From Rubrivirga litoralis (GTDB taxonomy: Bacteria > Bacteroidota > Rhodothermia > Rhodothermales > Rubricoccaceae): a DNA stretch of 64,000 nt. How positions within the stretch are numbered: the first letter of the stretch is position 1; the number at the start of each line of letters is the position of its first letter. The notes below the pieces were generated by a model that worked only from the letters and a program-made list of their open reading frames with translations, had not been told where the DNA came from and did not search any database. The position numbers and the translations under genes were made by a program. Location: NCBI RefSeq assembly GCF_031846415.1, contig NZ_JAVRHT010000014.1, forward strand, positions 1 through 64,000. Direction: 5' to 3'. Positions 28,284 through 37,005 of this stretch are shown piece by piece.

Positions 28284-31049
28284 ATGCCCCTGGTTTACGC
28301 CGCCGTCGCGGTTCTCGTCGCCGCCCTCTGGAGCGCACCCGTCGCGCCGGGCCTCGCGCCCGCCCCGCCCCGCCCGGCCGCCGCGCCGTGGGCCGAGGCC
28401 CGTCCGCTCGCCCGGCTAGACACGTTGTCGCTGGAGGCGACCGTCGGGCAACTCGTGGCCGTCCGCGCGGCGGGCACCAACGTCGCCGCGCTCGCGCGGG
28501 CGGGGCGGGTTGGCCGCGTCGTCGTCAACGAGCGCGACCTGGGGCGCCACCTCGACGCCCTCCGCGCGTGGCAGGACGGGGCGGCCGTTCCGGTCCTCGT
28601 CGCTACGGAGGCGGCGGGCGGGGCGGTCGGGCTGGGGCTGAGCGAGACGCCGCGGTTCCCGCCGGCACTGGCCTACGGAGCCGCCGACCGCCCGGACCTC
28701 ACCTACCTCACCGGGCGGGCGCTCGCCGACGTGGCGCGCGTCGTCGGCGTTCAGTCGCCCGGAGTCCCGCTCGGCGCGGGCGCGTCGCCGTTCGGCGACG
28801 GCTCTGCCGACCGCTCGGGCCTCGCCGTCGCGCTCGCGCGCGGCCTCCGCGACGGCCAGACGATCCCGTCGGCCGACGTGCAGGCCGCGGACCTCGACGC
28901 GGGGCGGGGCGGCGACCTCGACGCGCTCCTCGGCGCCGGGCTCATGGAGGTCCGCCTGACACCGGCGCCGGCGTCGACGCAGGCCGCGCTCGCCGCGGCC
29001 GTCCGCGGGCTCCGCGAGGGGCGCGGGTTCGCCGGCCTCGTCGTCGTCGACGTCGAGGGCCGCGACTCGCTCGCCGTCGCCGCCGTCGCGGCCGGGGCCG
29101 ACCAGGTTCTCACCGCCCGCCCCGCCCCGCTCGCCCGCCAGATCGCCGCGGCCGTTCGGGCGGGGCGGCTGGACCGCGCCCGGCTGGACCGCGGGGCCGA
29201 GCGCGTGCTCCGGGCCAAGGCGTGGGCCGGCCTCGCCGCCCCGCCCCCGCGCCGCGCCGGCGAGGGCGGGGCGGGCGGCCTCCGCGTGTCGCCGTGGCGG
29301 CCGCCGTCGGCGGCGCTGCTCCACCGGGCCGGGCTCCTGAGCGGGGAGGTGGCGCGGCGGTCGATCGCCGTCGTCGAGGACGGGCGCGGGCCGATCCCCG
29401 TGGTCGGCGCGGCCGTGCCCGAGCGCGTGGTCGTGGTGACGCTCGACGCCGGGGCCGCCCCGCCCCCGTTCGCGGACGCCGTGGGCGGCGCGCTCGCCGT
29501 CCGGTCGTCGCACCGGCTGGCGCTGGGCGCCCCGGACTCGGCCTACGCCGCGGCCGCCGAGATCGCCGTCGCGGCCGCCGAGCGGGCCGACCTCGTCGTG
29601 CTCGGCGCGTTCGCCGACGGCGGCGAGCTGCCGCCCCGCCACCGAGCGGTCGCCGAACGCCTGCTGCGGGGCGGGGCGCCGGTCGCGGTCGCCGCGTTCG
29701 GGCCGCCGTCGCTCCTCGTGGGTCTCCCCCGCCCCGCCGCGCTCGTCGCGGCCTGGGACGACTCGGCGCCGGCGCAGCGGGCGGCCGCCGAGGCGGTAGC
29801 CGGGCAGATCGCCGTTGCGGGCCGGCTGCCCGTCTCGGTCGCTGGGCTCTACGCTGCCGGCGACGGCGCCCGGCTCCCCCAGCAGCGGCTCCGGCCGGGC
29901 ACGCCCGAGGAGGCCGGCCTCGACGCCGACGCCGCCCGCCGCCTGGACGACGCCGTCGAGGCGGCGCTCGCGCGGAGCGCCTTCCCGGGCGCGGCCGTCG
30001 CCGTGGGCCGCGACGGCGTGCTCGTCCGCCTCCGCGGCTACGGGCGGCTCACGCCGGGCGGGGCGGCGGCCACGGAGCAGACGCCCTACGACCTCGCCTC
30101 GCTCACGAAGGTGGTCGGCACGACGGCCGCCGTCATGCGGCTCGTCGAGTCGGGCGACCTCGACCTCGACGCGCGCGTGTCGACGTACGTCCCGGCGTTC
30201 CGGCCCGAGGGCGGGGCGGCCGTGACGGTCCGCCAGCTCCTCACGCACGCGGCCGGGCAGCGCCCGTTCTACCCGTTCTACGCCCGCGGCATCCTCGACC
30301 GCGCCGGCGTGCTCGACTTCGTCTACACCGACACGCTGCGCTACCGGCCGGGCTCGAAGTCGGTCTACAGCGACTTCGACATGATCGTGCTCGGCGAGGT
30401 GATCGAGGCCGTGACGGGCGAGCCGCTCGACCGGCACCTCCAGCGGGCCGTGTTCGGGCCGCTCGGGATGGACGCGACCGGCTTCCGCCGGCCGGGCGCC
30501 GTCGACCGCGCGGCGGCCCCGACCGAGGTCGACGGCGTGTGGCGCGAGCGGACGCTCCAGGGCGAGGTCCACGACGAGGCCGCCTCGGTCATGGGCGGGG
30601 TGGCGGGCCACGCCGGCCTGTTCTCGACGGCCGAAGACATGGCCCGGTTCGCGTTCCTGCTCGCGAGCGGCGGCGAGGCCAACGGGGCGCGGCTGTTCCG
30701 GCGGACGACGCTCGACGCGTTCACCGAGCGCGCGCCGGTCCGCGGGCGCTACGCGATGGGGCTCGGGTGGATGCTCCGGCCCCGGGGCGGCGGCGCCTCG
30801 TCGTCGGGGAGCCGGTTCGGCCCGCGCTCGTTCGGGCACACCGGCTTCACCGGCACCTCGATCTGGGTCGACCCCGACGAGGACCTGTTCGTCGTTCTCC
30901 TGACCAACCGCGTGCACCCGACGCGCCGGACGCGCGGCATCCGCGAGGCCCGCGCCGCGCTCGCCGACGCCGTGGCCGGCGCGGTCGCCGCCCCTCCCGG
31001 CGAGCCCGCGCGCGCCTGGGGCTTCGGCCCCGTCCCCGCGGACCTCTAG
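28284..31049 (+). CDS. Fusion: degenerate GH3 (NagZ-like) domain plus serine beta-lactamase-like domain
   Basis: 921 residues from ATG 28284, with an N-terminal signal-like segment. Residues about 45-550 match the GH3 fold (SLEATVGQLVAVRAAGTN; GFAGLVVVDVEGRDSLAVAA; VAERLLRGGAPVAV), but the NagZ motif KHFPGHG is not seen. Residues about 560-910 are a class C beta-lactamase/esterase-like domain with YDLASLTKVVG (SxxK), SVYSDFDM (YxN-like) and FGHTGFTGTS (HTG). The fusion occurs in Bacteroidota and is thought to act on peptidoglycan fragments. With the GH3 catalytic loop missing, the serine hydrolase may be the active part. Confidence 0.85.
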   Translation: MPLVYAAVAVLVAALWSAPVAPGLAPAPPRPAAAPWAEARPLARLDTLSLEATVGQLVAVRAAGTNVAALARAGRVGRVVVNERDLGRHLDALRAWQDGAAVPVLVATEAAGGAVGLGLSETPRFPPALAYGAADRPDLTYLTGRALADVARVVGVQSPGVPLGAGASPFGDGSADRSGLAVALARGLRDGQTIPSADVQAADLDAGRGGDLDALLGAGLMEVRLTPAPASTQAALAAAVRGLREGRGFAGLVVVDVEGRDSLAVAAVAAGADQVLTARPAPLARQIAAAVRAGRLDRARLDRGAERVLRAKAWAGLAAPPPRRAGEGGAGGLRVSPWRPPSAALLHRAGLLSGEVARRSIAVVEDGRGPIPVVGAAVPERVVVVTLDAGAAPPPFADAVGGALAVRSSHRLALGAPDSAYAAAAEIAVAAAERADLVVLGAFADGGELPPRHRAVAERLLRGGAPVAVAAFGPPSLLVGLPRPAALVAAWDDSAPAQRAAAEAVAGQIAVAGRLPVSVAGLYAAGDGARLPQQRLRPGTPEEAGLDADAARRLDDAVEAALARSAFPGAAVAVGRDGVLVRLRGYGRLTPGGAAATEQTPYDLASLTKVVGTTAAVMRLVESGDLDLDARVSTYVPAFRPEGGAAVTVRQLLTHAAGQRPFYPFYARGILDRAGVLDFVYTDTLRYRPGSKSVYSDFDMIVLGEVIEAVTGEPLDRHLQRAVFGPLGMDATGFRRPGAVDRAAAPTEVDGVWRERTLQGEVHDEAASVMGGVAGHAGLFSTAEDMARFAFLLASGGEANGARLFRRTTLDAFTERAPVRGRYAMGLGWMLRPRGGGASSSGSRFGPRSFGHTGFTGTSIWVDPDEDLFVVLLTNRVHPTRRTRGIREARAALADAVAGAVAAPPGEPARAWGFGPVPADL

Positions 31050-31111
31050 AGCCCGCGGCTCCGTCCCCCACCCCGCCCGCGCGACGCGCAGGCCCTCCCC
31101 CCGCTCCCGCC

Positions 31112-31420
31112 ATGCCCACGTACGAGTACCGCCGCCCCGACGGCACCACCTTCGAGGCGTTCCAGAAGATCTCGGCCGCCCCGCTCACCCACGACCCCGA
31201 GACGGGCGAGCCGGTCACGCGCGTGATCTCGGGAGGGGCGGGCCTCCAGTTCAAGGGCGACGGGTTCTACGAGACCGACTACGTCCGCAAAAAGGGCGCC
31301 CCGAACCCGTCGGAGTCGAAGGGCGAGACGTCCGAGGGCGGGGCGGACAAGAAGGCGGACGACGCGCCGAAAAAGGCGAAGAAGGCCGAGACGACGTCGA
31401 CCGCGAAGGCGGACGACTAA
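31112..31420 (+). CDS. FmdB-type small protein lacking all zinc-ribbon cysteines
   Basis: 102 residues from ATG 31112. MPTYEYRRPDGTTFEAFQKI and the block GGAGLQFKGDGFYETDYVRK match the FmdB/CxxC_CxxC_SSSS family almost residue for residue. Where the family has two CxxC pairs, this protein has RRPDGT and HDPETGEP, so zinc binding is lost. The C-terminal half is Lys/Ala/Glu-rich and unstructured. Function of the family is unclear. It follows the GH3 fusion on the same strand. Confidence 0.8.
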   Translation: MPTYEYRRPDGTTFEAFQKISAAPLTHDPETGEPVTRVISGGAGLQFKGDGFYETDYVRKKGAPNPSESKGETSEGGADKKADDAPKKAKKAETTSTAKADD

Positions 31421-31451
31421 GATTCGGTTTGGCAGAGGTTCTCCTTCCCCC

Positions 31452-31460
31452 ACCGGGGGA
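31452..31460. repeat. Left 9-bp target duplication of the ISAs1 element
   Basis: ACCGGGGGA at 31452-31460 is repeated at 32595-32603 on the other side of the element. Confidence 0.88.
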
Positions 31461-32594
31461 GCAGGGCTGTTAAGTTCTGAGGATCGCGAGCATCGTCCCC
31501 ACCCGGTTCGCTAGCCGAGACCGCGCCGCCGTCGGCGACCACTCCCCGTTGTGGCGGAGCACCGACAGCGTGGCGCCCCGGATCAGCGACAGCACCGCCG
31601 CGCCCGCCTTCGAGCGCACGCCGCCTGCGTCCTCGTTCTGCAGCGCGTCCTTGCACCAGTGCAGCCGGTTCTCGACGTGCCAGTGCCACCGGATCACCTC
31701 GCCGAGCACGGCGGCCCCGTCGGTCCGGCTCGTCACGTACAGCCCAGTCCGCTCGTACGCCCCGCCGTCGCGCGCGCCCGAACGTGTCACCCGCACCACC
31801 CGGCCTATGTCGGGCCAGTCGCCACGCCACGCCGGCGGGGCGTAGACCTCGACGACACGCCGGACCACGCGGCCCCGCGTCCGCTCGGTCGTGTCGCTCA
31901 CCGACAGCGGGTCGCCGACGGTCTGCGCCTCGCACTCGGCGTAGAGCCGGGGCGCGTTCCGCTTCAGCTTGACGAGCCACTCGCCGCCGGCGTCCCGGAC
32001 GCTGCCGAGCGTTTTTTTGTGCAGTGGAGCGCGTCGAGCGTCACCGTCGTGCCGCGCAAGTCGAGGGCCGCCGCGAGGTCGGCGACGAGGTCCTGGGCGG
32101 CCGCGACCTCGCTCGTGTCGCCGTTACGGTAGGCCGTCGCCGAGGCGACGATGCCGGAGCGGACGCCGTAGGCGGAGACGAGGGCCACGAAGTCCTGCTC
32201 GGTCGTCGGCCGGCCGTCGGCGTCGTGGCCGGAGACGGTCGAGCGGACGGCCTTGGCGTCGACGGCGAGGACCTCGCCGTCGGGGAGCCGGGCGGTGGCC
32301 CAGGCGCGGAAGGCGGCCGAGAGCGCGGCGGGGTCGACGGCCTGCAAGACGGCCCGGACGGTGACGTGGGACGGGAGCGCGTGGCGCTTGAAGCCGAGGT
32401 GCTCGCGGAGCGCGTCGGCGTTGTCGCGGAGGAAGCGGCTGATGGGCCGGTAGCCGTGGTGGCCGCTCATCGTGGCCATGACGGCGCCTGCGAGGATGGC
32501 GTGGAGCGGGTGGCGGAGCCCCTGGGGGCGTCGCGGGTCAGGGACCGTGGCGAGGTGGTCGAGGAGGGTCATGCACAGAACTTACCAGCCCTGC
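31461..32594. mobile_element. ISAs1-family insertion sequence, complete
   Basis: 1134 bp. Terminal inverted repeats of 19 bp differ at one position: GCAGGGCTGTTAAGTTCTG at the left and GCAGGGCTGGTAAGTTCTG at the right (complement). A 9-bp duplication flanks it. It lies in the gap between the FmdB-like and GWxTD genes, so no gene is broken. Confidence 0.9.
31470..32572 (-). CDS. ISAs1-family transposase, two frames joined by an A7 run
   Basis: The first frame starts at ATG 32572 (MTLLDHLATVPDPRRPQGLR) and includes FKRHALPSHVTVRAVLQAVD, LAVDAKAVRST and VTLDALHCTKK. At 32018-32012 the coding strand has seven A. In frame zero it ends soon after (stop 31964). A -1 shift gives TLGSVRDAGGEWLVKLKRNA, then the C-terminal half with GLYVTSRTDGAAVLGEVIRWHWHVENRLHWCKDA, ending MLAILRT at 31470. 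The joined protein has the usual ISAs1 length (about 365 residues). Programmed -1 frameshifting is likely; a homopolymer sequencing error is the alternative. Confidence 0.82.
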
Positions 32595-32603
32595 ACCGGG
32601 GGA

Positions 32604-32795
32604 GGGCTGGGGAGGGGGACGGGCATCGGAGCGGCCGCCGAGGGCGGGGCGGTCGCCCCAGGTCCCCCCTGGCTGCGCCGACCTGGCGGTTCTCGACCTC
32701 CCCCCGCTGACGGGAGGGGATTCGGAGCCGGTGACCAAACCGTTCCTGAGCGCGCCGCCTGGGCCGCCACCCCGCCCAGGCACCCGCCCCGCCCG
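32604..32795. other. Intergenic, repeat-like
   Basis: No gene. A block near 32661-32690 (CCCCCCTGGCTGCGCCGACC) resembles the core of the 68-bp dispersed repeat at 24444 and 36851, and suggests a diverged third copy. Confidence 0.4.
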
Positions 32796-34136
32796 CTACG
32801 GCACCCGCCCCGCCCGCCACGCCGCCCGCGCGGCCCGCCAGGCGTCCTCGTAGCGGCGGTCGCGGCGGAGCGTGAGCACGTCGAACGGCGAGCCGCCGCC
32901 GGCCCGCCCTGCGGTCCGGTCGAAGACGACCTGGGGCGGGGCGGTCTCGCCGCGCCGGTACGTCCACGTCTCGGTGGTCGCGGTCGCCGCGACGGCGTCG
33001 GGCGGCCCGAACACGACGTAAACCAGGCCGGGGTCGGTGGCCCACCCCGCCTTCTGGTTGCTGAAGAGCCGGTTGGCCTCCTCGACGCGGCCGTAGAACG
33101 CGCGGAGCGCCTCGGCGGCCCGGCCGCGGTCGTCGACGTGGGCGCCCCAGAAGGCGTCGAACGTCCGCTGGCCGCCCCGCCCGAGCGCCTCCGTCTCGCC
33201 CGCGTCGGCGAGGTAGACGAGCGGGGCGATGAGGTCGCCGCGGCGCGTGACGAGCGGGAAGTCTCGCCGCCGCACGACGACCCGCCGCGAGACCGTCGCG
33301 AGCATCTGCCCCGCCGCCCCCCGCAGCTCCAGCCGGACGCCATAGACGCCCGGCGCGAGGGCGGGGAGGTCCACGCCGACCGCCGACACGCCAGCTGGCA
33401 CGGCCTGCTCCACGGCGGCGACGGTGTCGGCCGCGCCCACGTTGACGCCTCGGGCTGCTAGCGACGTCGGGGGCGTCGTGGCCCCGGACGGGGGCGCCGC
33501 GACGGTCGTATCGGCCTCGAAGCGGACGACGGACGCGGCGAGCGACGAGCCCTCGGGGGCCGCCGCCTGGACCACGACGCGGACGGAGTCGAGCCGCGCC
33601 GGCACGCGGAGGGCGTCGAGCGGCCGGCCGCTCGCCCCCACGAGGCGCGGCCCGCTCAGCCACGCGCGATCGCGGGCCGGCCGGACCGTCACGGCCTCGG
33701 CGCGGCGGGCCGTCCGGTCGGCGCCCACGTCCGTGACCGTCGCCTCGACGCGGTACGCGCCGGGCGCCACCTCGACGCGCTCGGTCCGCACGTGAGGCGG
33801 GGCGGCGCGGGCGGCCTCGGCGCTCGCCACGCGCACCGTGTCGACGCCGCGGACGAACTCGCTCCGCCCCGCCCCGCCCACGCGCAGCGTCCACTCGGCG
33901 ACGGCCTCCAGCGAGTCGCGGGCGGGGCGGTAGGTGAGCGACGCCGGGTAGACCGTGAGCACGGCGTCGACGCCGGTCGAGCCGTCGCGGACCGCCGCCA
34001 CGGCGTCGAAGGCGATGTCGGGTGCGCCCGCCTGGTAGGCCCGCGCGGAGCCGTCCAGCCGGGCGCCGCCGCCGCACCCGGCCAGGAGCGCGAGGGCGAG
34101 CGCCCCGCCCCAGAGCCGCCCGGGGCGGGGCGTCAT
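32796..34136 (-). CDS. GWxTD-domain lipoprotein
   Basis: 446 residues from ATG 34136, which overlaps the tpiA stop. The signal peptide ends ALLAGCGG (lipidated Cys21). Most of the protein is beta-rich, and the C-terminal third holds the name-giving motif in KAGWATDPGLVYVVFGPPD, followed by ETWTYRRGETAPPQVVFD. The family is widespread in Bacteroidota/Rhodothermota and Acidobacteriota. Its function is not established; an envelope or secretion role is usually assumed. Ends in the ISAs1-side intergenic region. Confidence 0.85.
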   Translation of the reverse strand: MTPRPGRLWGGALALALLAGCGGGARLDGSARAYQAGAPDIAFDAVAAVRDGSTGVDAVLTVYPASLTYRPARDSLEAVAEWTLRVGGAGRSEFVRGVDTVRVASAEAARAAPPHVRTERVEVAPGAYRVEATVTDVGADRTARRAEAVTVRPARDRAWLSGPRLVGASGRPLDALRVPARLDSVRVVVQAAAPEGSSLAASVVRFEADTTVAAPPSGATTPPTSLAARGVNVGAADTVAAVEQAVPAGVSAVGVDLPALAPGVYGVRLELRGAAGQMLATVSRRVVVRRRDFPLVTRRGDLIAPLVYLADAGETEALGRGGQRTFDAFWGAHVDDRGRAAEALRAFYGRVEEANRLFSNQKAGWATDPGLVYVVFGPPDAVAATATTETWTYRRGETAPPQVVFDRTAGRAGGGSPFDVLTLRRDRRYEDAWRAARAAWRAGRVP

Positions 34137-34897
34137 CCGGCGCGGCGGGCGCCGGCGTCGTCGGCCGCCGCGACGATCTGGGCAAAGTCCGAGGCGTCGA
34201 GGCTGGCCCCGCCCACGAGCGCGCCGTCGAGGTCGGGCTGCGCGAACAGGTCGGCGGCGTTGCCCGGCTTCACGCTGCCCCCGTAGAGCAGGGCCACGCC
34301 CCGCCCCGCCCCGTCGAACCGCTCGGCGAGGCGGGCGCGGACGGCGGCGTGCACCGCCTGCGCCTGCTCCGGCGACGCCGTCCGCCCCGTCCCGATCGCC
34401 CAAACGGGCTCGTAGGCCACGACGAGCCGGTCCGCCGATGCCAGCTCGACGCCGTCGAGCGAGGCGTCGAGCTGGGCGAGGACCGTCGCCTCGGCGTCGC
34501 CCGCGTCGCGCTCCTCCAGCGTCTCGCCCACGCACAGGATGGGGACGAGCCCGGCCCCCATCGCCGCCCGCACCTTTTCGGCCACGAACGCGCTCGTCTC
34601 GCCGAACAGCTGCCGCCGCTCCGAGTGGCCGACGACCACGAGATCCACGCCCAGCGCCGCGAGCATGGGCGGGGCGGTCTCGCCCGTGAACGCGCCCTCG
34701 GGCGCCGGGTGCACGTTCTGCGCGCCCAGGCGCACGCGGCTCCCGCGCACGCGCTCGGCCACGGCGTCGAGCCACACGGTCGGCGGGCACACGCCGACGC
34801 CCGACGCCGCCCCGCCCGTCTCGCGCACCACGTCGGACGCGAGGCGGACGGCGCCGTCGAGGTCCGTGTTCATCTTCCAGTTTCCAACGACGAGCAT
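34133..34897 (-). CDS. tpiA: Triosephosphate isomerase
   Basis: 254 residues. VVGNWKMNTD (catalytic Asn/Lys), VVVGHSERR (His), VAYEPVWAIGTG (catalytic Glu) and LLYGGSVKPGN (phosphate-binding loop) are complete. It interconverts dihydroxyacetone phosphate and glyceraldehyde 3-phosphate in glycolysis. The stop overlaps the GWxTD gene start (ATGA), so the two are co-translated. Confidence 0.96.
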   Translation of the reverse strand: MLVVGNWKMNTDLDGAVRLASDVVRETGGAASGVGVCPPTVWLDAVAERVRGSRVRLGAQNVHPAPEGAFTGETAPPMLAALGVDLVVVGHSERRQLFGETSAFVAEKVRAAMGAGLVPILCVGETLEERDAGDAEATVLAQLDASLDGVELASADRLVVAYEPVWAIGTGRTASPEQAQAVHAAVRARLAERFDGAGRGVALLYGGSVKPGNAADLFAQPDLDGALVGGASLDASDFAQIVAAADDAGARRAG

Positions 34898-35026
34898 AGC
34901 AGAGGGGCAGCCGGGGGGCGGGGCGGAGAGCGGCGGGTACGCGCGGACGCGGGCCGTGGTTTGCGGACGGCGCTAGTGCCGCTTCAAGCGGTCTCTGACA
35001 GATCCGCCTCGGCCGGTTGTGTGTTC

Positions 35027-35075
35027 CGTGTTGCGTATCGGACTTCAGGACACGCACCACGCGATACGCAACACG
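35027..35075. repeat. 14-bp perfect inverted repeat between bcp and tpiA
   Basis: CGTGTTGCGTATCG (35027-35040) and CGATACGCAACACG (35062-35075) are exact reverse complements separated by 21 bases. The hairpin lies upstream of tpiA and 34 bases downstream of the bcp stop, so it could terminate bcp-side transcription from the opposite direction or be a mobile palindromic repeat. No T-run follows on either strand. Confidence 0.7.
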
Positions 35076-35108
35076 TCGCCAGCCCGACAGAATGGCCGTG
35101 ACGCTGCA

Positions 35109-35600
35109 CTAGAGGTCGAAGGCCTCCACCTTGCCGAGGATCTCGGCCGCGTGGCGGTCCGTCTTCGGGCGCTTAAACACGTGGCGGACCACGCCGTCCG
35201 GGCCGATCAGGAACGTGCTCCGCTTGACGCCGACGCTTTTGCGGCCGTAGAGCGTCTTCTCGCCCCACGCGCCGTAGGCCTCGAGGATCTCGTGGTCCGG
35301 GTCGGCCAGGAGCGGGAACGGGAGTCCGTGGTTCTCCGCGAACGCCGCGTGGCTCTCGACCGAGTCCGGCGACACGCCGACCACGGCGACGCCGGCCGCC
35401 TCCAGGTCGGCCCAGCCGTCGCGGAGCGCGCACGCCTGCTTGGTGCAGCCGGGCGTCTCGTCCTTGGGGTAGAAGTAGAGCGCGAGCGTGCGCCCGGCGA
35501 AGTCGCTCAGGCGCAGCGTGTCGCCGGCCTGCGTCGTGCCCTCGAAGGGCGGGGCGGGCTGGCCGGGCTGCACGCCAGCGGGGGCGGGGCGGTCGGACAT
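35109..35600 (-). CDS. bcp: Thioredoxin-dependent thiol peroxidase (Bcp/PrxQ)
   Basis: 163 residues. YFYPKDETPGCTKQACALRD carries the peroxidatic Cys (PGCT) and the resolving Cys five residues on, typical of the PrxQ class. FPLLADPDHEILEAYGAWGEK and KRSTFLIGPDGVVRHVF follow. It reduces hydroperoxides in the cytoplasm. It lies between surE and tpiA, all on the minus strand. Confidence 0.94.
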   Translation of the reverse strand: MSDRPAPAGVQPGQPAPPFEGTTQAGDTLRLSDFAGRTLALYFYPKDETPGCTKQACALRDGWADLEAAGVAVVGVSPDSVESHAAFAENHGLPFPLLADPDHEILEAYGAWGEKTLYGRKSVGVKRSTFLIGPDGVVRHVFKRPKTDRHAAEILGKVEAFDL

Positions 35601-35692
35601 GGGGAGCCGTTGGAGGCGGCCGCCCCGCCCTCGTGGCGGGCGGGGCGGCCTGGGTGGTGGAGAGAAAGGGGACAGCGACCTGCCCCGCCGGC

Positions 35693-36505
35693 CTAATCGG
35701 GAAGGCGGAGGTCGAGGGCGCGGACGGCGTCGAGCGCGGCGTGGGCCGTGAGGTCGAAGTGGAGCGGCGTGACGGAGACGTAGCCGGCGGCGACGGCCGC
35801 GAGGTCGGTGTCGTCGCCGCCGTCGAGGTCAACGAACCGGCCGCCGAGCCAGTAGTACGGGCGGTCGAACGGGTCGCGGCGCTCCTCGAACTCCTCCTCC
35901 CACCGCGACCGCGCCTGCCGCGTCACGCGGAGCCCGGCGAGCTCGCCACGCGGGCGGTCGGGGACGTTCACGTTGAGGAGCACGTTCGGCGGGAGCCCGT
36001 CGGCCAGCACGCGCTCGGCGAGCGCCCGCGCCACGCGCCCGGCGTCCTCGAAGTCCGCCGGCCGCCACGCGTCGTGCGACACGGCCATCGAGGGCACGCC
36101 CAGGATCGCCGCCTCCGTCGCCGCGCTGACGGTCCCCGAGTAGAGCACGTTGACCGCCGTGTTCGGCCCGTGGTTGATGCCCGAGACGACGAGGTCGGGC
36201 CGCCGGGGGAGCAGCTTCTGCACCGCGATCTTGACGCAGTCGGCCGGCGTGCCCGTGATGGCCCGCGCCCAGACCGCCCCGCTCGGCCCGTCGAACGGCG
36301 TCACGTGCGACCGCATCGGGTCGCGGACGGTGATCGCGTGGCCGACCGCGCTCTGCTCCTCGAACGGGGCCACGACGGCCAGCGTGCCGACCCCGTCGAG
36401 CGCGGCCGCGAGCGCGGCGATGCCGGCCGCGTCGATCCCGTCGTCGTTCGAGAGCAGCACGAGCGGCCGGTCGGCGGGGGCGTCGAGCGGGGTGGAGGTC
36501 GTCAC
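35693..36505 (-). CDS. surE: 5'-nucleotidase SurE
   Basis: 270 residues with a GTG start at 36505 (VTTSTPLDAPADRP). An earlier open frame to 36853 lies in repeat DNA and is not protein-like. VLLSNDDGIDAAGI is the metal-binding DD motif, GTPADCVKIAV and LVVSGINHGPNTAVNVLYSG are diagnostic. SurE dephosphorylates nucleoside 5'-monophosphates and is linked to stationary-phase survival. Confidence 0.93.
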   Translation of the reverse strand: MTTSTPLDAPADRPLVLLSNDDGIDAAGIAALAAALDGVGTLAVVAPFEEQSAVGHAITVRDPMRSHVTPFDGPSGAVWARAITGTPADCVKIAVQKLLPRRPDLVVSGINHGPNTAVNVLYSGTVSAATEAAILGVPSMAVSHDAWRPADFEDAGRVARALAERVLADGLPPNVLLNVNVPDRPRGELAGLRVTRQARSRWEEEFEERRDPFDRPYYWLGGRFVDLDGGDDTDLAAVAAGYVSVTPLHFDLTAHAALDAVRALDLRLPD

Positions 36506-36639
36506 GCGGGCGGGGCGGAGTGGGGCCGGAAGGTCGCCCCGCCCCACCCCGCCGGGTTGAACGCGCCCGGAAGTTTGCCAGTGGGCAGCGGGCGCGACAT
36601 ACGCCGCCCCGCCCACGACGCGAGGGCGGGGCGGTCGTC

Positions 36640-36663
36640 GTAGCGGCGTTGCATGCAACGCCG
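36640..36663. repeat. GTAG-headed 20-bp perfect palindrome, copy 1
   Basis: GTAG (36640-36643) is followed by CGGCGTTGCA and its exact complement TGCAACGCCG (36644-36663). The same 24 bases recur at 59755-59778. Confidence 0.88.
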
Positions 36664-36693
36664 TCGGGCCGCAGCACGGGCGGGGCGGCGGGC

Positions 36694-37005
36694 GTAGGGG
36701 CGACCGGCGGTTGTCCGTCGGCGGGCATGACGGACCCGATTCGTAGGGACACCACGCGTGGTGTCCGCATTCGCCCGGCGGCGCACCACGCCACGGGCGG
36801 GGTGGCCACGGTCGGGGCGGCGCCTGCCCAGGCCGCCCCGCCCGCAGCGACAACCACCCCTAGCCCCTCTTGGCTGCGCCGACGCTACGCGGTGGCCAGG
36901 AGGGGAACTGCCGCCGCCCTGACTCACCCCCGGCGTCCGTCTCCGACCACCACGCCCTCGTCTGCCGCGTGGGCGGGGCGGAACAAAACCGGCACCACCC
37001 CGCCC
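36694..37005. repeat. Composite dispersed repeat, copy B
   Basis: GTAG plus GGGCGACC-GGC-GGTTGTCC (36694-36715, with G-T wobble pairs compared with copy A); a second GTAG palindrome (36743-36766); a 68-bp block (36851-36918) matching copy A at 65 of 68 positions; and a 35-bp block (36971-37005) with GAACAAAACCGGCACC. It runs straight into the AGTCCCC array. Order of parts equals copy A (24343-24595), though spacing differs. Confidence 0.8.
36743..36766. repeat. GTAG-headed 20-bp perfect palindrome, second type
   Basis: GTAG (36743-36746) precedes GGACACCACG and its complement CGTGGTGTCC (36747-36766). Different core, same header as the palindromes at 24343, 36640, 36694 and 59755. Confidence 0.82.

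Noticed and set aside
28416..30917. 833-codon frame antisense to the GH3 fusion
   Set aside because: Low-complexity Arg/Pro/Gly translation with no motif; the plus-strand gene has clear domains.
32796..35060. One 754-codon gene covering GWxTD and upstream DNA
   Set aside because: The upstream half is tpiA in another frame; the real GWxTD start is the ATG at 34136 with a signal peptide and ATGA overlap.
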